Shown: one piece after another, positions 1-6,535 of the stretch
How positions within the stretch are numbered: position 1 is the first letter of the stretch
How the letters are laid out: each line of letters starts with the position of its first letter
Assembly (NCBI GenBank): GCA_964569055.1
Contig: CAZMSZ010000341.1
Span: 1-8,361 of the forward strand
From: JAWLGW01 sp964569055
GTDB lineage: Bacteria > Planctomycetota > J058
Length of the DNA: 8,361 bases
Direction: 5' to 3'
The notes under the pieces: model-generated
Told to the model about the DNA's origin: nothing
The model's database searches: none
What the model saw: the letters and a program-made list of their open reading frames with translations, nothing else
Position numbers and translations under genes: made by a program

Positions 1-13
1 CGACCACCCCCAT

Positions 14-40
14 CTGAGTTTCGCTTCAAGCGAAACTCAG
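14..40 (-). terminator. Perfect 13-bp inverted repeat overlapping the stop codon of the large parvulin gene; probable transcript-end hairpin
   Basis: The arms CTGAGTTTCGCTT (14-26) and AAGCGAAACTCAG (28-40) are exact reverse complements around a single central base, so RNA from either strand can form an 11-bp stem with a 5-nt loop. The TGA stop of the minus-strand gene (37-39) lies inside the first arm. No T-tract follows on either strand, so it is not a textbook intrinsic terminator. A U-less terminator, an mRNA 3'-end stabiliser or a protein-binding palindrome are all possible. Its A/T content stands out against the GC-rich surroundings, and a perfect match of this length is unlikely by chance. 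Existence is certain; function is inferred. Confidence 0.6.
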
Positions 41-3000
41 TCGGTGACCCGCCAGTCGGTCCCTGCCAGCAGCAGGCGGCCGACGTCGCGGCCGCGCTCC
101 TCGGGCTGCTGCGCGGTCACGTCCACCACCTCGACGAGGTGGTAGCCCTTGGCGCTGCGGAAGATCGCGGTGCGGGTCCCCGGCTTGATCTCGCCGCGGA
201 ACACCGCGTCGATGAACTCGAGCCCGTAGCCGCGCACCGAGTCGAGTAGGGTCAGCCGGCCGAGGGCGCCCTGCTTGCCCTTGGTCGGGGCCTCGCTGTA
301 TTCGGCCGCGACCTCCTGGAACTTGGTCAGGACCTGCTGGAACGACGGGCGGCCGTCCTTGGCGACCTCGCTGCGCATCCAGTCGGCGAGCTCGTCGCGC
401 ACCGACTCCATGCGCTCGGGGCTGCCGGTCTGAACGTGGTACACGAGCCGGTTGCGGAGGGTGGCCGACTGATCCCACAGGGAGGCCTGATCGGCCGGGT
501 CGCGCTCGCAGGCGTAGAGCTGCCACACCGGGCCGGTCGCGAGCTCGACCTTGACCGCCTCGGGGATCCAGGCCGGGTCGCCGGCCAGGACGTCCTCGGA
601 GGGCTCCCACTCGAGCGGCTGGGCCAGGGCCTCGCGCTCGAGCGCGGTCACGTACTGGACCTCGAACGTGCTGCCCTGCCCGTGCGGGTCGAGCGGGTCG
701 CCGTACTGGCGGGCCACCACGCCGAACGCCTTGCCGGCCTCGAGGTCGGCCTGCGCCTGCTCGAGCTTCTTGCGCGCGGCCTCCTCGGCCTTCTGGCGCA
801 CGTCGTCGGGCAGCTTGCGGATCGCGGGGTCGGTCGAGACCAGCACGTGCTGGAACACGGCCTTCCCGCCGCGCTCGGACGTCTTGCGCACCAGGTGCAG
901 GCCGCGCCGCGAGGTGATCGGGCCGGCGGCGCCGCCCTCGCCCTGCGCGAGGGGCAGCGCGAACGCGGCCTCGGCGAAGTCGACCCCGAACTCCTTGGCC
1001 AGCTCCTCGCGCGACAGCGCCGGCAGCTCACCGGCCCGCCCGCGGGTGGCGTCGTCCTCGGAGTACTTGTCGACCACGGCCGCCCAGGCCGAGCCCTGGG
1101 CGAGCTTGCCCTTGGCCTCGTCGATCCGGGCGCGGGCCTGGGCGTTCAGCCAGCCCTCGGTGATCTCGCGGTCGGGCGGCAAGAACACCTGCCGCAGCGT
1201 GACCTTCGACACGCCGCCCGGGCCGTCGAGGTGCTGCTCGGCGAACGCGAGGTGCTCCTCGCTGATCCCCTTGGCGCGCAGGTAGAGCTGGTCGAGCTGG
1301 GCCTCGGCGAAGTCGATCCGGGCCTTGCTGAGCAGGTCCTTGCGCAAGGTGGCGTACTCCTCGGCCCACTTGTCGTCGGGCGCGGCCAGCTTCTCCGCCA
1401 CCCGGATCAGGAACACCCGCCCGCCCTCGATGTCGGGCACGACCTGCGTGAACGGCCCGCCCACCTCCGCCTCGGCGGAGAAGGCCTCCGCCACCAGCCG
1501 CCCGGCGTCGGGGATCCCCTCCAGGCTGGTGGCCTCGCGGTCGAACGGCTCGGTGCGCCGGACCTCGAGCCCCTGCGCCTTCAGCGCCTCGTCCAGCTCG
1601 GCGTCGCGCTTGCCCGCCAGGGCCTCGAGCCGCTCCTCGGCCGCCAGCTCGGCGCGCTCGGTGGCGCGGGCCCGCCGGACCGCGTCGCGGACCTCGGACA
1701 CGACCGCGTCGAACGGCTTGGTCTCGCCGATCACGCGGTTGAGCACGCGGTAGCCGTACCAGGCCGTGTCGTCCTTGCTGCGGATCGGGTAGTCCGAGAA
1801 GCCGCGCTTGACCCGGGTGTTGACCTCGCCGCTGGCGGTGCCCAGGAGCGCGTGCGCGCCCAGCTCGTCGGCCGTGAGCTTGGTGCTCTCCAGGAGGGAC
1901 AGCGCGTCCTGGATCTCGCCCGGCAGCTGCTCGGGCGTGGCCGACTGGAACTTGTACAAGGAGAACTCGCGGTCGCCGCCGCGCTCCCACGCCTTGGCCG
2001 CGTCGAGCGCCTGCTTGAGCGCGTCGTGCGCGCGCTGGCGGTCGCCGCCGAACGCCTCGTCCTTGGCGATCACGGCCTCGACCGTGAACCCGTTGGGCTG
2101 CCGGTAGCGCGTCCCCTTGTGCTGCTCGTACTGGTCCTCGAGCTCGGCGGGCGACCCGTTGAGGTAGGCCTCGCGCACCTCGGCCGCGATCGCCTCGTAC
2201 TCGGGCGTGCGCTGCTGCTCGACCGCCTTGGTCTGCAGCACGAACCAGGCCTCGTCGTTGGCGAGCGGGTCGGAGGTGGCGCCGACCGTGTTGCTGGAGT
2301 CGAACCAGTACTGCGCGCCGAGCCCGGCGACGGGCGTGTCCGCCAGCGCCTCGCGCTCGAGCAGGCCGCTGGTCCCGTGCTCGAGCACGTCGGTCTTCAG
2401 CTCGCGCTCGACGTCGGCCGCGATCGCGGCCAGGTCGGGGGTCTGCTTCTCGAGCTCGGCGCGCTCCACCCGGTCGGCCACCGCGTCGAGCAGCGCGGCG
2501 GCGCGCTCGCGCGTGGCGTCCGCGCGCCAGGCGTCGATCACCTCGATCCGTCCCTCGCTGAAGCTCGAGACCGGCACGATCCCTTCGCGGCGGTTGTAGG
2601 CCTCGAGCTCGGCGTCGCCCGGGAGCTGGAGCGAGGCCTTGACCTCGGCGAGCGGGGCGGCGATCCAGGCCAGGTCGACCCGACGGGGGACGTCGAAGTC
2701 GGCCGCGCGGCGCTCGTAATAAGCCTCGACCTGCTCCTCGGTCACGTGCCCCGGCGTCCCCTCGGCCGCGTCGGCCACGGGCACGTAGGCGTCGGCCTGG
2801 AGCTCGATCAGCTCGAGGACGCGGCGGTGGTACTTCTCGTCGTAGGCCTCGCGCACGGCGGCCGGGCTGACCACCGCCAGGTCCCGCAGCGTCTGGAGGT
2901 AGCGCTGCACCAGCGCCTCGCGCCGCTGGTGGTTCTCGTAGGCGCGCACCGGCATGCCCTGGCGGTTCTTGACGAAGTCCTCGTATTCACCCTCCTTGAA

Positions 3001-3450
3001 GGTGAACTCCTCGTCGAGCACGTAGCTGATGAACCGCTCCCGGAACGCCTTCTCGAACGCGTCCGACCCGTAGTCGAGGTTCAGCTTGCTGACCTCGTCC
3101 AGCGCGCGGCTCTGCGCGATCATGTACTTGGCCTGGTCGAGGATCGACTTGCCCACCTCGGAGTCGGAGACGTGCAGCCCCGAGCGGCGGGCCGCCAGCC
3201 ACATGGCCAAGAACCGCCAGCCCTGCTCGTCGTCCTCGGTGCGGCTGAGGCGCTTGTAGGTCTCGACGATCTCGAGGTACTCGCTCTGGGTGACGGGCTC
3301 GCCGAACACCTCGCCCACGGTCATCTCGCCCGGGTCGGAGACGACCGACATGATCGCCCCGGTGATGCCCATGCCGATCAGGGCGGGGGCGAGCAGCACC
3401 AGCATCAGGGACTTCTGGTACTTCTGGAACCAACTGAGTGCACCGGGCAT
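37..3450 (-). CDS. Large membrane-anchored PpiD/SurA-like protein with three parvulin-type (PpiC) modules
   Basis: Likely periplasmic folding factor (peptidyl-prolyl isomerase and/or chaperone), 1137 aa, about twice the length of PpiD. Residues 1-13 are short and basic, followed by one hydrophobic segment (about 14-38) that looks like an uncleaved N-terminal anchor. Residues 43-160 resemble the SurA/PpiD N-terminal chaperone region (VFGEPVTQSEYLE at 48-60). A long helical, charged middle (about 235-730) has no domain I can name. Three parvulin-like modules follow. Module 1 (about 748-857) has YSEDD (796-800) and GLHLV (850-854), but Q754 sits where the first conserved His is expected. Module 2 (about 863-985) has QHVL (867-870) but no closing GYH motif. 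Module 3 (about 1030-1112) has YSEAP (1051-1055) and GYHLVEVVD (1102-1110) but lacks the usual Asp and the first strand. No module looks fully intact, so chaperone function may dominate. The only Cys is C981. The ATG is preceded by AGAGGT. It is second in an operon with the parvulin lipoprotein 28 nt upstream. Family is confident; the exact role is inferred. Confidence 0.9.
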   Translation of the reverse strand: MPGALSWFQKYQKSLMLVLLAPALIGMGITGAIMSVVSDPGEMTVGEVFGEPVTQSEYLEIVETYKRLSRTEDDEQGWRFLAMWLAARRSGLHVSDSEVGKSILDQAKYMIAQSRALDEVSKLNLDYGSDAFEKAFRERFISYVLDEEFTFKEGEYEDFVKNRQGMPVRAYENHQRREALVQRYLQTLRDLAVVSPAAVREAYDEKYHRRVLELIELQADAYVPVADAAEGTPGHVTEEQVEAYYERRAADFDVPRRVDLAWIAAPLAEVKASLQLPGDAELEAYNRREGIVPVSSFSEGRIEVIDAWRADATRERAAALLDAVADRVERAELEKQTPDLAAIAADVERELKTDVLEHGTSGLLEREALADTPVAGLGAQYWFDSSNTVGATSDPLANDEAWFVLQTKAVEQQRTPEYEAIAAEVREAYLNGSPAELEDQYEQHKGTRYRQPNGFTVEAVIAKDEAFGGDRQRAHDALKQALDAAKAWERGGDREFSLYKFQSATPEQLPGEIQDALSLLESTKLTADELGAHALLGTASGEVNTRVKRGFSDYPIRSKDDTAWYGYRVLNRVIGETKPFDAVVSEVRDAVRRARATERAELAAEERLEALAGKRDAELDEALKAQGLEVRRTEPFDREATSLEGIPDAGRLVAEAFSAEAEVGGPFTQVVPDIEGGRVFLIRVAEKLAAPDDKWAEEYATLRKDLLSKARIDFAEAQLDQLYLRAKGISEEHLAFAEQHLDGPGGVSKVTLRQVFLPPDREITEGWLNAQARARIDEAKGKLAQGSAWAAVVDKYSEDDATRGRAGELPALSREELAKEFGVDFAEAAFALPLAQGEGGAAGPITSRRGLHLVRKTSERGGKAVFQHVLVSTDPAIRKLPDDVRQKAEEAARKKLEQAQADLEAGKAFGVVARQYGDPLDPHGQGSTFEVQYVTALEREALAQPLEWEPSEDVLAGDPAWIPEAVKVELATGPVWQLYACERDPADQASLWDQSATLRNRLVYHVQTGSPERMESVRDELADWMRSEVAKDGRPSFQQVLTKFQEVAAEYSEAPTKGKQGALGRLTLLDSVRGYGLEFIDAVFRGEIKPGTRTAIFRSAKGYHLVEVVDVTAQQPEERGRDVGRLLLAGTDWRVTD

Positions 3451-3454
3451 GGCG

Positions 3455-3460
3455 ACCTCT
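3455..3460 (-). promoter_or_regulatory. Ribosome binding site AGAGGT of the large parvulin gene
   Basis: On the minus strand AGAGGT lies 4 nt before the ATG at 3450-3448, a rather tight spacing. It begins 1 nt after the intercistronic hairpin (3462-3478), so hairpin formation could affect ribosome access. Confidence 0.6.
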
Positions 3461-3461
3461 G

Positions 3462-3478
3462 GGCTCGGGGGCCGAGCC
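3462..3478 (-). other. Intercistronic hairpin between the two parvulin genes
   Basis: Minus-strand sequence GGCTCGG-CCC-CCGAGCC is a perfect 7-bp, all-but-one G/C stem with a 3-nt loop. It starts directly after the lipoprotein TGA (3481-3479) and ends 1 nt before the Shine-Dalgarno of the next gene. There is no T-tract, so it is unlikely to stop transcription completely. It could instead protect the upstream mRNA segment or tune translation of the downstream gene. The structure is directly visible; the function is inferred. Confidence 0.5.
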
Positions 3479-4858
3479 TCACTCGAACGTCAGCGACGTC
3501 TCGATCCGGGCCCGCGAGCGGAGGCGGTCCATGAGGACCTCGAGCTCCTCGTCGGAGGGGGGCTCTTGCTCCAGGCGGGCGATCAGCTCCCGGCGGAGCT
3601 CGGCGTCGAACGGCCGCTCCGGCGGGAGGCGCTTGTCTACACGGACCACGTGATAGCCGGCGGCGCTGCGCACCGGGCGGCTCACCTGGCCCACCTCGAT
3701 CGTGAACAGGACGGTGTTGAGCTGGGGCAGCTCGCGGAAGCGGCGGCGGTCGATCGTGCCGAGCTGCCCGCCGAGCTGGCGGGAGGCGGCGTCCTCGCTG
3801 TAGGTCCGCGCCACCTGCGCGAGCTCGACGCCGCGCGCCAGCTCGCGGTAGGCGGCCTCGGCCTTGGCGAGCGCGGCGCGCTCCTCGGCCTCGGGCGCGT
3901 CGTGGGCCAGCCGCACGAACACGTGGTTGGCGACGACCCGCTCGGTGTAGAGCTCCTTGTAGGCCGCGCGCACGCGCGCCTCGAACGCCGCCTTCCCCGC
4001 CGGGGTCTGGCGCTGCTGCTCGACCAGGCGCTGCAGCAGCAGGCTGGGCGTGGCCTGGTAACGCAGGCGCGCCTTCCAGGCCTCGCGGGTGAAGCCGAGC
4101 TCGGCCAGGCGCGCCGAGAGGCGCTCCTCGGAGCCGGCGCGCTCCAGCTCGTCGAGCGCCTGGCGCGAGACCCACATCTCGACGTCCACGTCGCTGACCG
4201 TGATCCCGCGCCGCTTCGCCTCCTGGAGCACGAGCTGGCGGTTCAAGAACAGGTCGAGCAGGTGCGGCGCGCCGAGGTCGCGGTACAGGAACTCCACGAA
4301 CTCGCGCCGCGTGATCGGGCGCCCGTCGATCCGCGCCACCGGCTGGAGCAGGTCGACGCCCGAGGGGGTCACGATCCCCTCCAGCGCCGGGTCGGGCGGG
4401 GCGACGTCGTCGGACTGCAGCGCGATCAGCCGCTCGCGCAGGGCGCGCAGCTCCTTGTCCTTGGCCTTGAGCAGCGCGACCGCTTCGTCGGCGGTGGGCG
4501 GCGCCTCGGCGACCTGGGCCCGCAGCTCGGCGAGCTCGCCCTCGAGCTGCTTGATCAGGGCCAGCGTCGCCTCGAGCGCGCGCGACTCCTCGAGGTGCGT
4601 GTCCCGCTGGGCCTGCAGCTCGCGCTCACGCCGGTGCAGCTCGCGGCGCGTGGCCTCGAGCGCGTCCTGCAGCGCGGCGGCGTCCTGGCGCAGCTTGGCG
4701 ACCTCGTTCTCGCGCAGGCGCCGCTCCTCGCGCACCGCCTCCTCGAGCCCGGCCACCTTGGCCTCGTGCTCCGCCGAAGCGGCGCAGCCCGCGACGAGGA
4801 GGGTCGCGGCCAGCAACGGGGCGCGCGAGCGCAGTAACTCCAGAGGCTTCAAGGGCAT
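3479..4858 (-). CDS. Coiled-coil lipoprotein with SurA-like N-domain and C-terminal parvulin (PpiC) domain
   Basis: Predicted periplasm-facing lipoprotein peptidyl-prolyl isomerase, 459 aa. The signal peptide has basic residues K4, R10 and R12, a hydrophobic core, and lipobox VAGC with lipidated C25; A26 follows, so there is no Asp inner-membrane retention signal and outer-membrane sorting is plausible. Residues about 30-147 are strongly charged, Leu-rich and heptad-like (long coiled coil, broken near 115-123). Residues about 172-285 resemble a SurA-type substrate-binding helical region (VARIDGRPITRREFVEFL at 174-191). The parvulin domain spans about 305-410 with the hallmark set: NHVF (311-314), TYSEDAASRQLGGQLG (352-367) and GYHVV (401-405), including H312, D356 and H403. 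Unlike the modules of the downstream protein, this one appears catalytically complete. It is first in an operon and has its own promoter only 9 nt upstream. There is no Shine-Dalgarno, suggesting leaderless translation. The start is supported by the complete signal peptide. Confidence 0.9.
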   Translation of the reverse strand: MPLKPLELLRSRAPLLAATLLVAGCAASAEHEAKVAGLEEAVREERRLRENEVAKLRQDAAALQDALEATRRELHRRERELQAQRDTHLEESRALEATLALIKQLEGELAELRAQVAEAPPTADEAVALLKAKDKELRALRERLIALQSDDVAPPDPALEGIVTPSGVDLLQPVARIDGRPITRREFVEFLYRDLGAPHLLDLFLNRQLVLQEAKRRGITVSDVDVEMWVSRQALDELERAGSEERLSARLAELGFTREAWKARLRYQATPSLLLQRLVEQQRQTPAGKAAFEARVRAAYKELYTERVVANHVFVRLAHDAPEAEERAALAKAEAAYRELARGVELAQVARTYSEDAASRQLGGQLGTIDRRRFRELPQLNTVLFTIEVGQVSRPVRSAAGYHVVRVDKRLPPERPFDAELRRELIARLEQEPPSDEELEVLMDRLRSRARIETSLTFE

Positions 4859-4867
4859 GGGCGGCGG

Positions 4868-4896
4868 ATCGTACGGGCGCCCCGGGGGCCTGTCAA
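4868..4896 (-). promoter_or_regulatory. Near-consensus sigma70-type promoter for the parvulin operon (leaderless configuration)
   Basis: On the minus strand: -35 TTGACA (4896-4891, 6/6 match), 17-nt spacer, -10 TACGAT (4873-4868, 4/6 match to TATAAT, with the key TA and final T). Only 9 nt separate the -10 box from the ATG at 4858, so transcription should start at or within about 3 nt of the start codon. Those 9 nt (CCGCCGCCC) contain no Shine-Dalgarno. A TTGACA at optimal spacing is striking in such GC-rich DNA. It lies in the 102-nt gap after galE, so the parvulin pair can be expressed independently of galE. Confidence 0.75.
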
Positions 4897-4897
4897 G

Positions 4898-4909
4898 CTG
4901 GCGCGCCAG
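4898..4909. other. 12-bp perfect palindrome adjoining the -35 box; possible operator
   Basis: CTGGCGCGCCAG is self-complementary and sits 1 bp upstream of the TTGACA -35 box. It overlaps a second, smaller palindrome, GCGCC-A-GGCGC (4903-4913). It could be a regulator site or a weak hairpin after galE. GC-only palindromes of this size are not rare in such DNA, so support is weak. Confidence 0.25.
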
Positions 4910-4960
4910 GCGCTGTCTCGAAACTCGGACCGCGCCATCGCTCGCCCGCGCGGCGGCGGC

Positions 4961-6214
4961 TCAGTCGTGGTTGCCGGTGGTCTGCATGCGCTGGAGCACG
5001 TCGATCAGCTGCTCGCTCGAGAGCTCGCCCATCTCGAGCAGGATCAGCCCGAGCAGCTTGTGGCTCTCGCCGATCCCGTCGCCCTCGCGCTGCAGCTCGA
5101 GCGCCCGCTCGATCGCCTCCGGGCGGCTGTAGCCGGCCGCCACGGCGGCCTCGCCGAACCGGCGTCGCTTGGCCGGGCCGCGCACGACGTCGTGGGCGGG
5201 GACCCGCCGGGCGCGCAGCGGCGAGTCGGCGCGGCCGGGCTCGAGCTCGGCGAAGTGGAGCGCGCTGCGCAGCATGGAGCCGATGTCGTGCTGCGCCTGG
5301 AAGCCGAGCACCCGGCGCGCGAGGCTGGGGTCCGCCACCAGGCAGGGCGGGTCGCCCGGCCGGCGCGGGCGCTCGGCGGCGGACAGCTCGACCCCCAGCT
5401 CGCGCCGCACGGCCTCGAGCATCTCGCGCACGGTGGTCCCCTGGCCGGTGCCGAGGTTGAGCGCGCCGCCGAACGCGAGCGGGTCGATGATGTCGAGCCG
5501 CGTCAGCGCCAGCGCGTGCGCGCGGGCGAGGTCCTCGACGTGGAGGTAGTCCCGCTCGGCGGTCCCGTCGCGGGTGGGGTAGTTGGTCCCGAACACCGAG
5601 AACGGCTCGCCGCTGCGCGCCGCCCGCAGGAGGCGCGGGATCAGGTGGGTCTCGGGCTCGTGCAGCTCGCCGAGGTCGCCCTCGACCGAGGCCCCCGCCA
5701 CGTTGAAGTAGCGCAGCGCCAGCGCGCGGAACCCGTAGGCGCGCGCGTAGGCCGTCATCATCTGCTCGAACGCGAGCTTGGAGGCGCCGTAGGGGTTCAC
5801 CGGCTGGCGCGGGCAGGACTCGACGATCGGGACCTCGGCCGGGACGCCGTAGACCGCGCAGGTGGAGGAGAACACCAGCCGGGTCACCCCGTTGCGCCGC
5901 ATGGCCTCGAGCAGGTTCAGGCCGCCCAGGGCGTTCACGCCGAAGTACGGCCCCGGGTCGCGCACGCTCTCGTCGACGAGCGCCTTGCCCGCGACGTGCA
6001 CCACGGCGTGGAACCGCCGCCCCGCGAAGGCCCGCTCGACCTCCTCGGGCAGGAGCAGGCTCCCCTCGATCAGCTCCGCGCCGGTGCGCTGCGCGAGCGC
6101 CCGGTGCCCCGTCGAGAGGTCGTCGAAGATCACCGGCTCGTGGCCCTCGCGCGCGAGCGCGCGCACGACGTGGCTCCCGATGTACCCCGCTCCGCCGGTG
6201 ACCAGGACGCGCAC
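4961..6214 (-). CDS. galE: UDP-glucose 4-epimerase with an extra C-terminal tandem-motif (MshEN-like) domain
   Basis: Interconverts UDP-glucose and UDP-galactose using bound NAD+, supplying galactose for surface polysaccharides or the Leloir pathway; cytoplasmic. The extended SDR fold is clear: VTGGAGYIGSH (5-15) is the glycine-rich NAD loop, DDLSTGH (31-37) binds cofactor, and SSTCAVYG (116-123) holds the catalytic Ser/Thr position, here T118. YGASK (142-146) gives catalytic Y142 and K146, followed by LRYFNVAGA (167-175) and RDYLHVEDLA (221-230). The epimerase core ends near residue 325; E. coli GalE is 338 aa, but this protein has 417. Residues about 345-417 form a helical extension with two copies of a 24-residue pattern (352-375 and 387-410) like the MshEN c-di-GMP-binding motif. 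The start is GTG, supported by a Shine-Dalgarno at 6221-6229 and by the protein beginning MRVLVTGGAG. No other sugar gene is adjacent, so related UDP-hexose epimerase activities cannot be excluded. Confidence 0.92.
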   Translation of the reverse strand: MRVLVTGGAGYIGSHVVRALAREGHEPVIFDDLSTGHRALAQRTGAELIEGSLLLPEEVERAFAGRRFHAVVHVAGKALVDESVRDPGPYFGVNALGGLNLLEAMRRNGVTRLVFSSTCAVYGVPAEVPIVESCPRQPVNPYGASKLAFEQMMTAYARAYGFRALALRYFNVAGASVEGDLGELHEPETHLIPRLLRAARSGEPFSVFGTNYPTRDGTAERDYLHVEDLARAHALALTRLDIIDPLAFGGALNLGTGQGTTVREMLEAVRRELGVELSAAERPRRPGDPPCLVADPSLARRVLGFQAQHDIGSMLRSALHFAELEPGRADSPLRARRVPAHDVVRGPAKRRRFGEAAVAAGYSRPEAIERALELQREGDGIGESHKLLGLILLEMGELSSEQLIDVLQRMQTTGNHD

Positions 6215-6220
6215 GTGAGG

Positions 6221-6229
6221 CTCCTCTCC
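6221..6229 (-). promoter_or_regulatory. Ribosome binding site of galE, deciding a GTG start
   Basis: On the minus strand GGAGAGGAG ends 6 nt before the GTG at 6214-6212. This strong, well-spaced site supports GTG as the true start and contrasts with the two genes in this window that lack any Shine-Dalgarno. Confidence 0.75.
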
Positions 6230-6244
6230 GCTCGGGGAGACCTG

Positions 6245-6273
6245 AAGCTACAGAATGCGCACGGTCGTGTCAC
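6245..6273 (-). promoter_or_regulatory. Candidate sigma70-type promoter of galE
   Basis: On the minus strand: -35 GTGACA (6273-6268, 5/6 match to TTGACA), 17-nt spacer, -10 TAGCTT (6250-6245, TAnnnT). It predicts a start near 6238 and a 5' leader of roughly 24 nt containing the Shine-Dalgarno at 6221-6229, a sensible arrangement. The -10 match is partial. Confidence 0.45.
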
Positions 6274-6315
6274 TCTCGCCGTGTACGCGGGGAGCTGCGT
6301 CTCGGGCGACAGCCT

Positions 6316-6333
6316 CCTTGCCCTTGCCCTTGC
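6316..6333. repeat. Hexanucleotide microsatellite (CCTTGC)x3
   Basis: Three exact tandem copies of CCTTGC, trailing into degenerate copies (CCTGCC, GCTGCC), directly after the first GCGACAGC core. It lies upstream of the candidate galE promoter. Copy number could vary by slippage. Confidence 0.8.
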
Positions 6334-6410
6334 CTGCCGCTGCCCGGTGCTTCTCGCGTCGTCGGTGGGCGTGGGAGTCGTACGCGACAGCCTCTCGGAG
6401 TCGGGCTCAG

Positions 6411-6428
6411 ACTCGGACTCGGACTCGG
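6411..6428. repeat. Hexanucleotide microsatellite (ACTCGG)x3
   Basis: Three exact copies of ACTCGG plus a partial fourth (to 6430), preceded by a degenerate copy GCTCAG (6405-6410). It sits between the second and third GCGACAGC cores. A short inverted pair, GAGTC/GACTC, flanks its left side. Confidence 0.8.
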
Positions 6429-6508
6429 ACCAAGGAGGAGTGATCGAGCGACAGCTCCTTGGCGAGCTCGGTCGTCCGAGGAGGGATCCGAGCAGCGACA
6501 GCTCCTCC

Positions 6509-6535
6509 TTGGCGCTCTTGGCGCTCTTGGCGGTC
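6509..6535. repeat. 9-nt tandem repeat TTGGCGCTC x3 (third copy with one change)
   Basis: TTGGCGCTC at 6509-6517 and 6518-6526, then TTGGCGGTC at 6527-6535. It falls within the fourth repeat unit and accounts for that unit being longer (73 nt) than its neighbours, consistent with a local slippage expansion. Confidence 0.8.

Noticed and set aside
1..13. Possible start of another minus-strand gene (ATG at 13-11) leaving the window
   Set aside because: Only four codons are visible and no Shine-Dalgarno precedes it; the upstream bases belong to the 14-40 hairpin. It cannot be supported from this window.
436..3534. A 1032-codon open frame on the plus strand opposite the large parvulin gene
   Set aside because: It is a mirror of a gene with strong G/C third positions, which removes stop codons on the opposite strand. 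Its translation is low-complexity L/R/G/V-rich with no family motif, while the minus-strand frame shows a membrane anchor and parvulin motifs.
4911..4960. Possible intrinsic terminator after galE
   Set aside because: Only short GC palindromes at 4898-4913 and no T-tract. The promoter just beyond is clear, but a terminator is not.
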